Shown here: positions 24,426 through 36,540 of the stretch, piece after piece
Layout: every line of letters begins with the position of its first letter
Position numbering within the stretch: position 1 is the stretch's first letter
Source of the DNA: Prunella strophiata
Lineage: Eukaryota; Chordata; Aves; Passeriformes; Prunellidae
Length of the DNA: 64,000 nt
Direction: 5' to 3'
Assembly (NCBI GenBank): GCA_036583965.1
Contig: JAZBQD010000014.1
Coordinates: 55,763,126-55,827,125 of the forward strand
Translations under genes and position numbers: made by a program
Notes under the pieces: generated by a model
Seen by the model: the letters and a program-made list of their open reading frames with translations, nothing else
What the model was told of the DNA's origin: nothing
Databases searched by the model: none

Positions 24426-27044
24426 ACCTAAACGTAAAATATATGACTGAGGTCATCATCAAGGCACAGGTTTGGTGCTACAACCAGAAGAAAGTGATAC
24501 CACTTGGTATCAGTCCAATATTTTCCTTAGATTCCCTCTTGATTTTACTTTGTAAAGCCTCTTGTTTTCTGACACAACACTGGCTTGTTTCAACTGTACT
24601 TGAATTTTTTCAATATTATAAATTTAGCCTCAATTTCTCAGTTAAAAAAAAGAAAAAAAAAATCTTCGTTCTTCTTCTTCCTATGTAGTCTATTTTCCAT
24701 GACCATATCAGATATGCAGAGAATTGTGGGCACATGGTTTTTGATTATATTTACTAATAAAAAGGTATGTGAAACTAATGGTTACATTGATGAGCTGATA
24801 AATGGTAACAAAATGGTTTTACATCCTGTTACCAGCTACTGGGTAACTGATGTTTAATAAATCACTGATCATCATTTAGTCTCAATTTTCCTTTCTGATA
24901 GTTGGTTAAAATAATGATTCTATTTGTAAAATACTGTAAGAAAAACTATGAGTTAACAGTTAACCTACATTCAATTAAATATTTATTTTCTTAAATTCAT
25001 ACTGATATTAAATGTTCATTCATTTAATTGTTTGGTTTTTTTTATTCTAATGTAAAAATCCCATGAAGTAGCCAATGTCCTAAACTCAGCTTCCTTTGCT
25101 GTTGCCACAGATTACACTCAATCCTACGCTGCTCCTTTGGGGAGGCAATGTGTGGTACTCTTAAATATATCTGAGTAGAAACACTACTGTCTCCTTGGGC
25201 TGGCATCATATTTGGCAGATGATGGGTTATTTAAGTCCATTTCACAGAAGTTCCTGGTTCATTCCACACAGGTTACCCTCCAGCAACCACTACCAAGACC
25301 TGATAGGCATGACCACAGGACAGACACTCATATAAATGTGTTACTTTTTGAACAGTACACCTAGGGAACTTAGAACTAAAGGAGATTATGAGAATCTTTT
25401 TTCTCACCTCACTGGCCCACTTTGTGATGTCTTTTCTGAGGAACTGGATTATTGCTATTTGACTGCCAACTGACAGATTGGACAGTTTGTCCATACCTTC
25501 ATAAAATACAATAATTAAATGTCTGAAAAAATAGTCTCTTTTGACAGATTTCATTTCACATCTTCCTAATATTGCTGTGTTTTCTCATTTATGATTACTG
25601 AAAATTAAATTGAATATATAAGGTTAAAAAGGGAAATAGTAAATTGCACATACAATAGATATCAGGGAAGGGAGCAGAGGCAATAACTTTAATATAAACA
25701 GATGATACAAGTGATCTGATGGCTCAATATGTATGAATGTACTACTCTAAATATGTCAAATACATTCTGGAATGAAAAATCAATCTTCTACAGAAATAAT
25801 ACAAGATCAAATTTCTACAATTATGAGAAGGGTATTAGACCATTTATTTTTTTTCTGGAAAAAGTGGTCCAGAATTAAGACAATCTCCTTTGCAGAAATT
25901 CAAGAAGGATATGTATTAATGGACAGGAAACAAGAACCAATAAATTAAGGTGTAACCTGGCATATTCACAATGAAGAATCAATTCCTTGTTCTCACACAA
26001 TAGAGTATATATAATTATATCTAATAGATTCATAGGGACAAAATAGAAGCTGGTTAGCCATGTTCTGCAGTTTCTCTCAGACCAAGCATTTGAAGATTGT
26101 CACAGTCATTCTGCCTTCAGTGTACAAAATTAATTTTTTCAGAAATTTTTACATGATGATTAATCTTCATGTAACTAATAAACCTTGAATCATTCATTAA
26201 AAATTAGTAATTTATATCAAGCTCTCCCTCATACAGTTACCTAATTCCCTCTTTTTACTGGTGTTTTGATCTTATAAACAGGCATCTAGGGGAATTCCAA
26301 GCTATGATTGTCTCTTTCATCAAAGATAACAGTCCCAGTCATGTCTATCTTACATGCTATGACATCAGAAGGCACCAATTAAAGTATGATAAAGTTAACC
26401 ATCTTGCTTCTCAGTTTCAATGTCTTAAGTCATCAAATTGACCGTCATGTTGAGATGAGATGAAAAAGAGGTTTTCTGCCAAGACAGTTTGAAGTAACAG
26501 CTGTGTTCAGAAAAATTGACACTACATGAAGGAAAGAGTAATAACATGAAAAAACTAAAAGCACATGTCACAACAGTACTTAAACATTATTGGATTTTAC
26601 CTTTTTTTTTAAGAACAACAAGGACTGGGAGCCCAGATCTCAGCCTGTGATCTCTTTTTTTTTCACAGGAAGGGCTATAGCTACTACACTATAGAGTAAA
26701 ACTCACTTTTTCAAGTCCAATAAATCTTAAATTGTTTTCTGCAAAGAAACTGCCTTCAGCAGACTAACTTGATAATGCCACAATAACAGAACAACTCAAG
26801 AGCACATTTTTAGAAGTTAGGGGATGTGAATGTTGATCCTTAAAAGAAAGTAGTACTTTGGAATCTATAGTGCTAGACAAGTATGTTCAGAGAATGATTC
26901 TACTTCTCCACTATGCTTTCTTGTTCTGTTTTGGATATTGATGCTGTTGTTACTGCTCCTAAACATCAAAGTGGGTCTTTCATTGAAAACTAAAATTTCC
27001 TGGCAACTTGGTATTCTGTCTTATAACTACATTCATAAGCATGT
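24426..27044. other. Unique AT-rich interval
   Basis: No gene or recognisable transposon. The 154-codon frame 24224-24688 joins the CR1 remnants to unrelated AT-rich sequence and ends in a lysine run coded by A-rich DNA, so I discard it. Frame 25273-25554 (minus, 93 codons) has no known domain. Confidence 0.45.
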
Positions 27045-27055
27045 GTTTTTTTTTT

Positions 27056-27101
<46 letters not shown>
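27045..27101. repeat. Long poly(T) tract
   Basis: About 57 bases of T interrupted only by GG at 27056-27057. On the minus strand this is a long poly(A) run. It could be the tail of a minus-strand retroposed sequence, but the neighbouring sequence to the right gives no recognisable element body. Confidence 0.95.
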
Positions 27102-27105
<4 letters not shown>

Positions 27106-27436
27106 CAGATTCAGTTCAGTTTCTATGGGGGCATACAGTGGACTGGTCAAAGCATATTGAATTACAAAATGCAAATATATAGAAGCCATAGATTTAATAA
27201 TTTCTTGCATGGTGTGTTTGGTTAACTTCATAAAAATTAGTAAAAACTAAAATATATTGTTTAAAATATTCACAAATTCATACAAGATGAGGTTTTAAAA
27301 ACTACTACATGTCAATATCATATCCTTCTAAACAGAGCTCTAAGGTATTGGGCTGAATGACTATCTATGCTTTTTTTCCACTGCAATCACTAGAATGAAG
27401 ACATTAATTCAACTGGGTAAGTACTGTGAAAGTGGC

Positions 27437-27535
27437 AAGCAATTAACAAATTGACAAATGAACAAATTGAGAAACAAAACCTGACAAATAAACCAATTGC
27501 CAAACTGGAAAACTGACAAATTGGCAAACAGCTTG
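27437..27535. repeat. Degenerate AATTGACAAA-type tandem repeat
   Basis: The words CAATTAACAAATTGACAAAT, AACAAATTGAGAAAC, CCTGACAAATAAACCAATT, GCCAAACTGG and CTGACAAATTGGCAAAC follow one another. They look like an imperfect minisatellite with a period of roughly 10-14 bases. It makes a hydrophobic, I/F/L/C-rich minus-strand frame (27390-27692) that I regard as non-coding. Confidence 0.55.
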
Positions 27536-28021
27536 GTAAGAGGAAGACATGCTTGAAGTTTATTAGAAAGGGCAGTTTAGGTTGGGAAATTTGATTCAAG
27601 GTCCTCTCTGGCACTGGGTAGTAGTTTTTCACTGAGATACTACACATGAGAAAAGGAGTAAAGTGCAAGACTAGGAATATGAGCTTAGACATTTTAAAAA
27701 TAAGTTGTGTGAGAATTAAATATTACCTGAGAACTGGTAATCATTGGACTACAAGCTAATTTATCTTTACTGCACATAGCTTTTTGATGAATAACTGTCC
27801 CACACTTCAGAATGCAATATCTAAATGGTAGACTGGATATCATGGGTAGCTCCTATATGAAGTATGAAATGGAATTGAGTAAAAGATTACCTGATAGGAA
27901 GAGCTGGCTCACTTCCAGACATCCTTAGACCTGAGCCCACATGGTAGACTTTGGAGACAATGAGATTCACATCACCTCTTATTTTAGCTTACAAGTTTTA
28001 AGTTCTTTGATTATTTGTTCT

Positions 28022-28290
28022 TGTGATGGATTGACCTTGGTTAATGACCGGACACCATACACCTTCTGTTTCACTCCCCCTCCTCATCAGGACAGAGAGA
28101 GAAGATGAGATGAACAGCCTCATGCATTGAGATAAGGGAGATTATTTACCAGTTACAGTCACTGGTAAATTATTACTTGACTTGAAGAAATTAATCTAAT
28201 TAAAAAAAATAAAAATGTGAGACGGTGAGAAATAATGACAGAACTAAAACTGCCTCACACAGACACAGATACACACTTTCCATTTTTTTT
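28022..28290 (-). mobile_element. Probable bird ERV LTR relic, family B, minus strand
   Basis: TGTGATGGATTGACCTTGGT at the left edge is followed by CACTCCCCCTCCTCATCAGG, ACAGAGAGAGAAGATGAGAT, GAGATAAGGGAGATTATTTA, CCAGTTACAGTCACTGGTAA and ACTTGACTTGAAGAAATTAA. These resemble, in order, the 3' part of a common bird LTR read from its antisense strand. The rest of that LTR is missing or has decayed beyond about 28290. A 10-bp inverted repeat (ATTTACCAGT / ACTGGTAAAT, 28144-28170) lies inside it. The identity is from memory and the copy is old. Confidence 0.55.
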
Positions 28291-31200
28291 CTAAATAATT
28301 TCACTCAGCAGAGAAAAAAACCATCAGATTTAGTGAGCTAATAATAGTGGAAACAAGAATATGTTGACTGAATAGTACCCTGCATTTTGTTTTGGTACAG
28401 AATCTTCATACTTATTGCACTTCCCATCAACTTTATAAATATTTCTGCAAGTGAAATCACTGGAATTTTTCCTTCAGTGAGAAAATGAGGGTTTTGGTTG
28501 CAGGCATATCAAGAATTAAGTAGAACACTTTACCTTTCAGCCAGATAATTTCTCTGGGAGATGTCCTAATTAAGCAAATATTCCAATGAACTGGAAGATT
28601 TAGCATGAAGTACTTCATCCTTCATACAGTATAAGAGTAACAGATGCAGTACGGAGATAATGTCAAAGAAACTTTTTTGTTTTCTAGATGAATACAATAG
28701 CTGTATTATTTTATTCAATTATCTTTTAATGGATAATTGGTTCAGAATTGAATATGTATTCCTGAAAGAAACTTGTATGTTTTCCAGTGTTTGCTTGACT
28801 GTAAGACCATGTTATCTGCTGTCTCTTCTGTTTTGTGTTAACTGCCAAGAAGTTCTGGATGACTTTTTTGAAGCTGCCATTGCAAGAACTGTAATAAATT
28901 GCTCTTTTGCAAGGTCATATATCAACTCAGAAGATCTCCAGGTATAATGACTGTTTAAATCTATCAGTAACATCCTAGGTTGCGTAAGAATCATGCCCTC
29001 TGTGAATTTTTACCCTCTGTCTTTTAATTTATGGGCTTTCATTATTGTCAAAAACCATAGGAAAACACATTTTGAAAAATCAGCCTTGATAACTATGGTT
29101 GATAAAAAAAGTTGAACAGGTCACAGAAGAAAAGCATGTGGAAACCTCAATTTGCATTATCGACTGCCACTATCTCAGAAGATTCACTTCAAAGGAGACC
29201 AAGAGCTTTTTTCCTGATAGTAGTATATGAATGAGCAGAGTATTGAGGTTATGCACTGGTTTCACACAGTCACATGTCATTTTACTGGATCTCAGGAAGA
29301 GCAGACAAGTACAAGTTGTCTTTTTCATCCATATACAGTCCTTGAGGATTAATAATTAATGTGACTTTAGAGCTTGCCAATGGCTACTATTGCAACTACA
29401 AGATTTTCCTTGTGATAGGCTTCATCAAGAGGAAAAGTCTAGATTTTATTACCATTTTCTTCTAGAGTTTCTCTGATTTAAGAAATAAATAAAACCAAAA
29501 AAGAAAGACCTTCAAAACTTTATCAGAAAGGGGAAATAAAAGTACTTTGAGAAATTACCAGTTTTCTCACTTCAGTGGTGGCTCAAGGAAGAAACTATAG
29601 AAAAATCACAGAATAAAGCCTTTCTATTTTCCCACATTACTGTTGACTACTGTGAAAGAATAAAGGATGTCAAGATGAAAATGGTTGTGGTAGAGAAGCA
29701 AACAGAACAAGCAGAATCATTTTAAGGATGAAGGTAAAAGTTTGGACTGCTAGATTTCTGTTTGAATGAGTATCAAACTGTCATCCATATTGGCAGAATC
29801 TGTTACAATATTTGTCCCATCTCTGGTGGCCATCTACAGTAGCCTCTTTTTTGTTAATGAAAAAAATTTCTCTCTTTTGTCTCTCTTATAAGAATATGAT
29901 TCACATGTTTTCTCATGTCTATGAATGGTAGATGAAAGAAGAGTGAAAAGTGATTGGAATATAACAGAAGAAAAGGCTTTTAGAAGTTGCTTTCAAACTT
30001 CCTGGCTCTTGAGACACCATAGAACTAAATACTGTAAGTGGACACAGTGTCTGCTCACAGGCATATGATTAGAAAATACCATTTCCATACATTAAGAGTC
30101 AAACCCCTGTGTGTTTCTGGCTCTTGCAAATCCTGTCAATTCACACCTGGAATACTTCAATACTAAACTATCAGAACACAGCCCAGAAGTCAAGCTCTTC
30201 ATGCCAGCCTGATATGGCAGCCCATAGCAGCTGGCATGCACTGGTTGTACTCCAGTAGCTCATCTTCTAGTTCTGTTTACTCTGAAAGAAATCCTACTTA
30301 TACTTTTTGAAGTTGTTTCTTGCTGTCAGTCTGGTTAGGAAGGTTGATTGGGAAATTCACTTCAGAAATGCATCTAAATCACTAAATCCTAACAAGTGAT
30401 AAACTAACATGAGAGAATATAGTCAATATTCTGTTATACTGCCTTAAAACCAATACTTCTCAGACTGCAGAACTGAACAACTGCAGAAATGTCTGCATGT
30501 CATCATGCAGTGAGTACGGGTAGGATTTATTCTAGCTGAGCTTCCTATACCTATGTATTTAAAAATACATTCTCTCTTTGAGCATTTGTATCCTGCTTGA
30601 ATTGCCTTAATCTAGTCTAATGAATAATGTTTATTAGGAGATCTTTGTACTTATGCTTAATAGTTGATACAGCTTGATCCCCAGATGCAAAATGATGTGA
30701 AAAAATACTGCTTCCTGAGACACCCAAATAAGGGATTAATTGCAAACATCTCAGGTTAACCTCAACAATATCTGATTTCAATTCATGCTTTATTTTGAAC
30801 AGATGCTGTGTACTATTCTTCCAAATTAACCTCTGTTATCAGACATAGTACCAGCTAAATTTACAGAAGAAGTCTATTCTGGTATTTAATTAACTTTTTA
30901 TTACAAAATTGGAATGACTCTTGCCACAAGCAATGGTAAAGACCTACAGTGCTTCTTTACTTGGTCCAATGACTTAACTAGCTTTGAGGGGAGCTGCTAG
31001 CTTGAGATCCAGGGGGGTCAGATTTCCAAGGACATATCATCCCTCCTTCTGTGTTTCAGAGAACTTCACAGCATCTCCAATTTACCAGTTTTTATCTCAA
31101 TTGAATTCAGTAAAATGTAGAAGAAAGGGCATTTTGTCTCCCAGAAGGCTTTTTTGATACATGATCCTTTTATTTATGTATTTGGTTTAGTAGATTCTTC

Positions 31201-32740
31201 AGAATCTAACTGGGCTTGCCATTCACCTTTTCAAGAGTGACACTGGCATTTTATACATAATATAACAGAGAAAGTATTTATTTTGCATACATATGATAAG
31301 GGTAACAGGCAATTGTGTGACTTGACACTTTTGGCAGCAGGACTGTATTCCCATTTACCCTTTTATTCACTAACACCCTTGTCAGTTCATTACTTTTTAT
31401 ATTGTGTTTGCTTTAGGGTAAAAAACCAAAACAGAATAAAACACAAACCACCCTGCCCCCTATCAAACTGTAACAAAGTTATTTTTCTGCCTGTCTAAAT
31501 TTTCACAGATGGCTGTCTGAACAACAATTTAAAGAAGTTTTTCTGTGAATTTTTTCTACCCTGTCTCCAAATCAAGCAATTTGGAATTTCTGCTGGGATT
31601 TGTGCACTGTAATTCATTTCTAAAAAACCAAACAACTCTAATAAGAAACAAAATAAAAATCCCATTATCAATATGCAGTGTATTGAAAAAAATATTTTTA
31701 AAATTAGAAATAAAAAGAAGATAAAGTTTATAGAAACTGGATGTGGAAATAGAGTGATGAAATTCCATGTAGGGGTTGATGGAGTCTCATCAGTTTATAA
31801 ATATGAATATATATACAATAACAACGATACTAGTCTACGACTTCATTAAAATCTGGTGATGTTCTTAAATGAAAACAACACCTATGAGTATATGAATAAA
31901 TATAAACTTACTTTTCAAAAAACACTCCTATTTCTATTAGCAGAGGAAAAATAACTTCTGAATGTGCTAGATGTTGTGAGCTCTCCAATTGCAACACTTT
32001 TAATGAAACTAAATCATGATCATTCCTTAAGATTTCCTGTAGTCACTTATCTTTTTGAGTGAATAAAGTGCTATTAATTGCATTTATATGCCTTAAATGA
32101 AGTACATCTGATACTTTTCACTGGATGGTTTGCCAGCCAATTTACATTATAATGAGTAAAATCCCAAGGATCTTACATATAGCAGAGAATTAATGTGGTC
32201 AATATATGAATATACATATAGCCTGAGATATTGCATAATTACACTGTAAGAGACACATGGTGAATTAAATAATAATAAAATTAAATAAATTGAAATTCTA
32301 GTAAATCCAATGTCAGTTGGTGTATTCTAAATCACAAAAGGATTGCTTTTCTTTGACCATTTAAACTGGGGGGTCACCTACATGACATAATAACAAGCAC
32401 TTTGAAAAATTGGCACACATTTTCAGGCAGTTGCATTATGCCATGGAATAGCTTGTTTTTTGTTATATAATTTTGTTATGTAACTTGTAACATAAGTTTT
32501 GTGATAAACTTAACTTCTAAATCAATGATTCAAAAGTATGCTTATAGTACCCAAAATGGTGCAGCTTCAAGGCTGCTACATAAGCTGCTGCTACATTAAA
32601 AATGGATGGTGTCATAAACTGTTGGATGTCTTAGATAATATTTGCTATGTAAAGGAAAACACTGTTTAAACACCAATTGCCTGTGAAGAAAAGCAATGCT
32701 GTGTTGCTAAATGTCTGAATCCCATTTTTGCTATGAACAG
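28291..32740. other. Unique AT-rich interval
   Basis: About 4.4 kb with no gene or transposon that I can name. It includes a 39-base hairpin at 30200-30238, listed separately, and a 95-codon plus-strand frame (28660-28947) discussed in the findings. Confidence 0.45.
30200..30238. other. Compact two-stem hairpin
   Basis: Outer arms CATGCCAGC (30200-30208) and GCTGGCATG (30230-30238) pair perfectly. Inner arms TATGG (30213-30217) and CCATA (30222-30226) also pair around a CAGC loop. The pairing does not extend outward, so it is shorter than a normal microRNA precursor. Confidence 0.6.
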
Positions 32741-32910
32741 ATGTTAACAAGAACAGTCATTATATTAAACTGCATTAATTAAATATTGACAGAACAACCT
32801 TAGTAGATGAATTTATTAAAACAGCGTGGGGGCTGATTAGCAATTAGTGGATTGATGTATTCATGATTATTTGCATGTGACAGCAAACAATCAGACAGTA
32901 GAGAGAATAT
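32741..32910. promoter_or_regulatory. Candidate conserved enhancer-like element
   Basis: A unique stretch dense in developmental transcription-factor words: TTAATTAA (32775-32782), CTGATTAG and GCAATTAG (32833-32847), GGATTGATG (32849-32857), the octamer ATTTGCAT (32869-32876) and the MEIS-type TGACAG (32878-32883). It has no simple repeat and lies in a TE-free interval. Such homeodomain/POU clusters are typical of conserved non-coding elements in vertebrate gene deserts. Conservation itself cannot be seen from one sequence. Confidence 0.35.
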
Positions 32911-33769
32911 TTTCCATGTTATAATCCATGTTTTCCTTTCCTGCTATTTGAACCAGGAAATTTCCCACTGGATTAAACAGAGTTAATGACTCCCTTAAAT
33001 TGTTCACAAGTTTGTATTAATTCTTATGCCATTCTGTTAGCACTGATTCTGTAAACAATTCTCCCAACAAACAAAAGAACTCCAACTTGTAATGCAGTTA
33101 TATTTACACTTCTAGATGATATGTTGGTATGAAGTGAAAGAAATATTTTGAAGTGCTTTTTTCCATCCACAAAGCAGGTAGAAAAGTTAGTCAAAGCAAA
33201 CTAGTGTTCCTTTATTACAGGAAGACATCATTCCCAAAAATCAGCTTATCCATTACAGTTCTTTTTCTTTTTAATAACTTTAACCTTTCACCATTAGGTT
33301 AAGAAGTTCCTGAGTGGTGCTGACTATGATTCTAATCAAAATAATTGAATATTAGCTACTGTATTGATTTAAAGGAATTAGGTAGTCTTAGCTCATTATT
33401 TCTGTGAAATAAACTGTTCCTTTCATTTATAATGTCTCTGGAAGGTGAATAATTATCTACTGTTAGTTTAAATTTAACTTCATTAATTCCAAGTGTAATG
33501 GTTTAAACTATTACAATTAGACCATAGAAACATACAGTATAAACCTGTGACTACATTTTTAAGAAAAACATTTAAATACCCTTCTTTATTGCTATATTCA
33601 TGCACATGCATAGTTAAGATCACATCTTCATTACCTTCTACAAGTGCCTGGTCAATGGCAAGCAAACCAGTCAATGGCAGTCTGCACCTAAAAGTGCTAA
33701 TCCTCAGTCTAGTGCTGTCTACTACAGCCTCCCTATGGCAGCTGATAAAGTCAAAGGAAAGGTTGATGT
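32911..33769. other. Unique interval left of an LTR
   Basis: AT-rich, no gene. TGTAATGGTTTAAAC at 33492-33506 resembles an antisense LTR edge and may belong to the LTR that follows (see findings). Overlapping frames at 33483-33818 (minus) and 33547-33834 (plus) have no recognisable domain. Confidence 0.4.
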
Positions 33770-34352
33770 GTGTCATGCCAACAAGCACCCCAGAGCCACT
33801 CACTCTCCCCCAGTGCAATGGGACAGTGAATTAGAAAGGTATTAGTGAAAAAAAAAAACCCCTGTTCTGTTGATATAAAAACAGTTTAATAGGGAAAGCA
33901 AAAGCTTTGCAAACAAGCAAAACAAAACTTGGAACTAATTAATCATTTTCTATGGGCAGGAAGGTGTTCAGCCATCCTCAGGAGAGCAGGGCTCCATGGT
34001 ATATACATCATGGTTACATGGGATGACAAACATCTCCACTCCAAATATTGGCTCTTTCCTTCTTCTTCCCCAGCTTTACAGGCTGTGTGATGCCATGTGC
34101 TCTGGAATATCCCTTGGGTCAGTAGTGGTCAGCTGTCCCAGCTGTGTCCCTTCTCAACTCCTGCACCCCCTTTCTCCTTACTGGTGAGGCGTGGTAACAA
34201 GCAGAAAAGGCCTTGACTCCGTGTAAGCCGTGCTCAGCAGCAAAGAAAACATCTCTTTTATTAACACTTGGCAACAAAAATCAAAACCACAGCCCTATAC
34301 CAGCTACTATGAGGAAATTTAACTCTTGCCCCAGCCAAAATGAGTAGTGACA
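33770..34352 (-). mobile_element. Solo LTR, bird ERV family A, minus strand
   Basis: The same family as the LTRs at 8314 and 19478, read from the opposite strand. Blocks in order: AGCCACTCACTCTCCCCCAG, AAAACAGTTTAATAGGGAAA, GCAGGAAGGTGTTCAGCCAT, AGGAGAGCAGGGCTCCATGG, CTTCTTCCCCAGCTTTACAG, GAATATCCCTTGGGTCAG, TGGTCAGCTGTCCCAGCTGT, GTGAGGCGTGGTAACAAGCA, AAAAGGCCTTGACTCCGTGT, GCCGTGCTCAGCAGCAAAG, CCCTATACCAGCTACTATGA and GAAATTTAACTCTTGCCCCA, ending near TGAGTAGTGACA. No internal retroviral genes flank it. It is better preserved than the 8314 copy. Confidence 0.8.
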
Positions 34353-36452
34353 GAAAAGCATTTGGTAGAGAGAAACCTCTTGTGTAATATCTTCTTGCAG
34401 AACTTTAGCTAGAGCACACTGAAACTGTCTGCTGAACTGAAATGCTGTGTCACAACTGGGCGTAGCTAAGGGACTTGCTAAAATTTTGTGCTATTGCTAC
34501 AGACTGAATTGTTAGTGTAGTTGCAGTGGTATTAGTACAAACAAAGGACTGTGGAGAAGCTCCTTTCCCATACCCTATTAATCATTATTCAAAATAGCTA
34601 CTTCTGGAGGATTTATGAGAGTCAGGGATAACCAAATATTTCACTGTATCCTATGCAGTAGTCAAGTGTGATAACAGCAGATCTATGAGACCATCATTCC
34701 ATGACAAGGCCTTGAACAAACCCTTCTTAATTTGAATAGATTTGTGATTATTTTTTTTTTTTTCTTACTGCTTAAATATGATGAGATGAATTGTCAGTTT
34801 CTGACCTTGATTATTTTTTTTTTTTTGAAGGTAGCTGTTCTATGAAAATGAACAAGTCAGAAGGTTAGCCATGAAAAGGTCTTTAAATATTGTATTTAAT
34901 ATGTGTGTGTGTGTGTGTGTGTGTCTTCTTCTGGAAGTAACAATTTCATAAAGGTCAATAAAGTATTTAATAGCTATACTAGATGATCCTAAGATTTAGA
35001 CGATGACCACTGGCTGGAATCAAAACATTATCATAAGTTACAAGGACTTCAAAGTCTCATTTGAGATAAAGGAATTCAGAAGAGTCAGTACCTAAAAACT
35101 GGCACACCACATTTCCTTAGAATGAGGTTAAAAGCAATTTCTAATATATTTCTAGGTATCTGCTTCAGGCTACAGGACATATCCATCTACTTGGGATGTG
35201 CATACAAGGCAGCCTTTCAAGAAGAAGAGAAGAATCCAATGTTTTCTGATAAAGTCAAAGGAGGAGATTTTCTGCTTACATATATTGTTTTTTATACCCA
35301 TTTCGATAGAAGGCATTTCATGCAGGCTCTACCCTGCTAAAGTAAATAAAAATCTATTTCTCAACCCCCAACAATGTCTGCTTTGGCACTTCTCTTATCC
35401 ATGTCCTGCCCAATTAGAAAAGGATTCAAGACATATTGCTTTGGAGAGCAAGTTTAAGACTGAACCTGTGTCAGCAGCAATGCTACTTGGTCACTTTGAG
35501 AAGACAGAGACCTGGCTTCTATGCTCCAATGACTTAAAATTAATTGACTGGGATGGGGCCTGATTAAATCTAAATTGAATCACAGAATAGATGCACTTTA
35601 ATGAAGTGAATATTAGAGACAAATTTTGCTCAGCTCTGAATGACAGACCTATATGAAATTTCTTTAAACTTAATGTAGTATATTTTTTCTTTTTTACAGC
35701 AGAGCTTTTGTTCTCCTACATCAGAGCCAAGCATTTCATTTCCATCTCTGTCTGAAATCAGTTTCTGAAAGTACTTAATCTCTAAGATTACATTCATATC
35801 TTTAACAGCGTCACAGAGGAACTATGAAAACTTCAGGCATAATAAAAAATTAGCAAAATTTCCAGTGGTGGAGCTCTTGATCTTCCTAATTAAAGGCTTC
35901 CATGTCTTTATACCTCTAGAAGTTTTGAAGTCAACTAGACTAATGAGTATTACATGAAAAAAAAAAAAAAAAGAAACTTGCTTCAGTCAAGTTTTGCTTT
36001 TCAATAACTGCGAGAAAGCTGAAATTCTTTGTGTTTCTGGGATATTATCTGTCATAGTGAAAGAAATTAAAGTTTGTGACTCAGGCATCAGTAAATACAG
36101 ATGTGTAATTTTAGTACTTCCGAGTAGCAGTGCAAATTTATTTAAGCCTACAGAAGGGTAAGTCACTATTCTCCAGAGGAAACATTGTTTCACAGGTTCA
36201 TACCAAGGAAATAGGTGACATGATTTTAAATTATAATTTAAAAAAATTGCTGTAATAAATATACAATTGAGCTTTACTTTTCATTTTATTTTCTACTTTT
36301 AAGGAGGTAATTTAACTGTGTTCTGCTTTATACTGGTTCTGCATAGGCAAACCTCTAAATCACTTAAAGAAGATTTTTGCTAAAGAGCTTTTAAGCTTAT
36401 CAATTGTCAGAAAGATGTAAGCAAAATTTTGTAGTTCGGGAGCTTTTCATTG
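34353..36452. other. AT-rich interval with (TG)n and T/A runs
   Basis: It contains T runs near 34749-34763 and 34815-34826, a (TG)n run of about 11 units at 34902-34924 and a 16-base A run at about 35957-35972. No gene: the 121-codon frame at 35198-35563 has no recognisable domain and no conserved motif I know. Confidence 0.5.
34902..34924. repeat. (TG)n dinucleotide microsatellite
   Basis: A perfect alternating TG run of about eleven units. Alternating purine-pyrimidine of this kind can adopt Z-DNA. No associated gene. Confidence 0.95.
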
Positions 36453-36540
36453 GGGTTTGTTTTTGTGTTGTTTTCAGGTTGTTTTGTTTTGGTTTTTTGG
36501 GTTTTTTTTTTTGTGGTGTTTGTTTGTTTGGGTTTTTCTT
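36453..36540. repeat. G/T-rich low-complexity tract
   Basis: The plus strand consists of GGGG, TTTTG, GTTTT, GGTTTTTTGGG and GTTTGTTTG words with almost no A or C. It matches in style the tracts at 17709-17880 and 57431-57600. Confidence 0.9.

Noticed and set aside
24224..24688. 154-codon plus-strand frame
   Set aside because: It runs antisense through CR1 remnants into A-rich DNA coding a lysine run, so it is a chance fusion of repeat and spacer.
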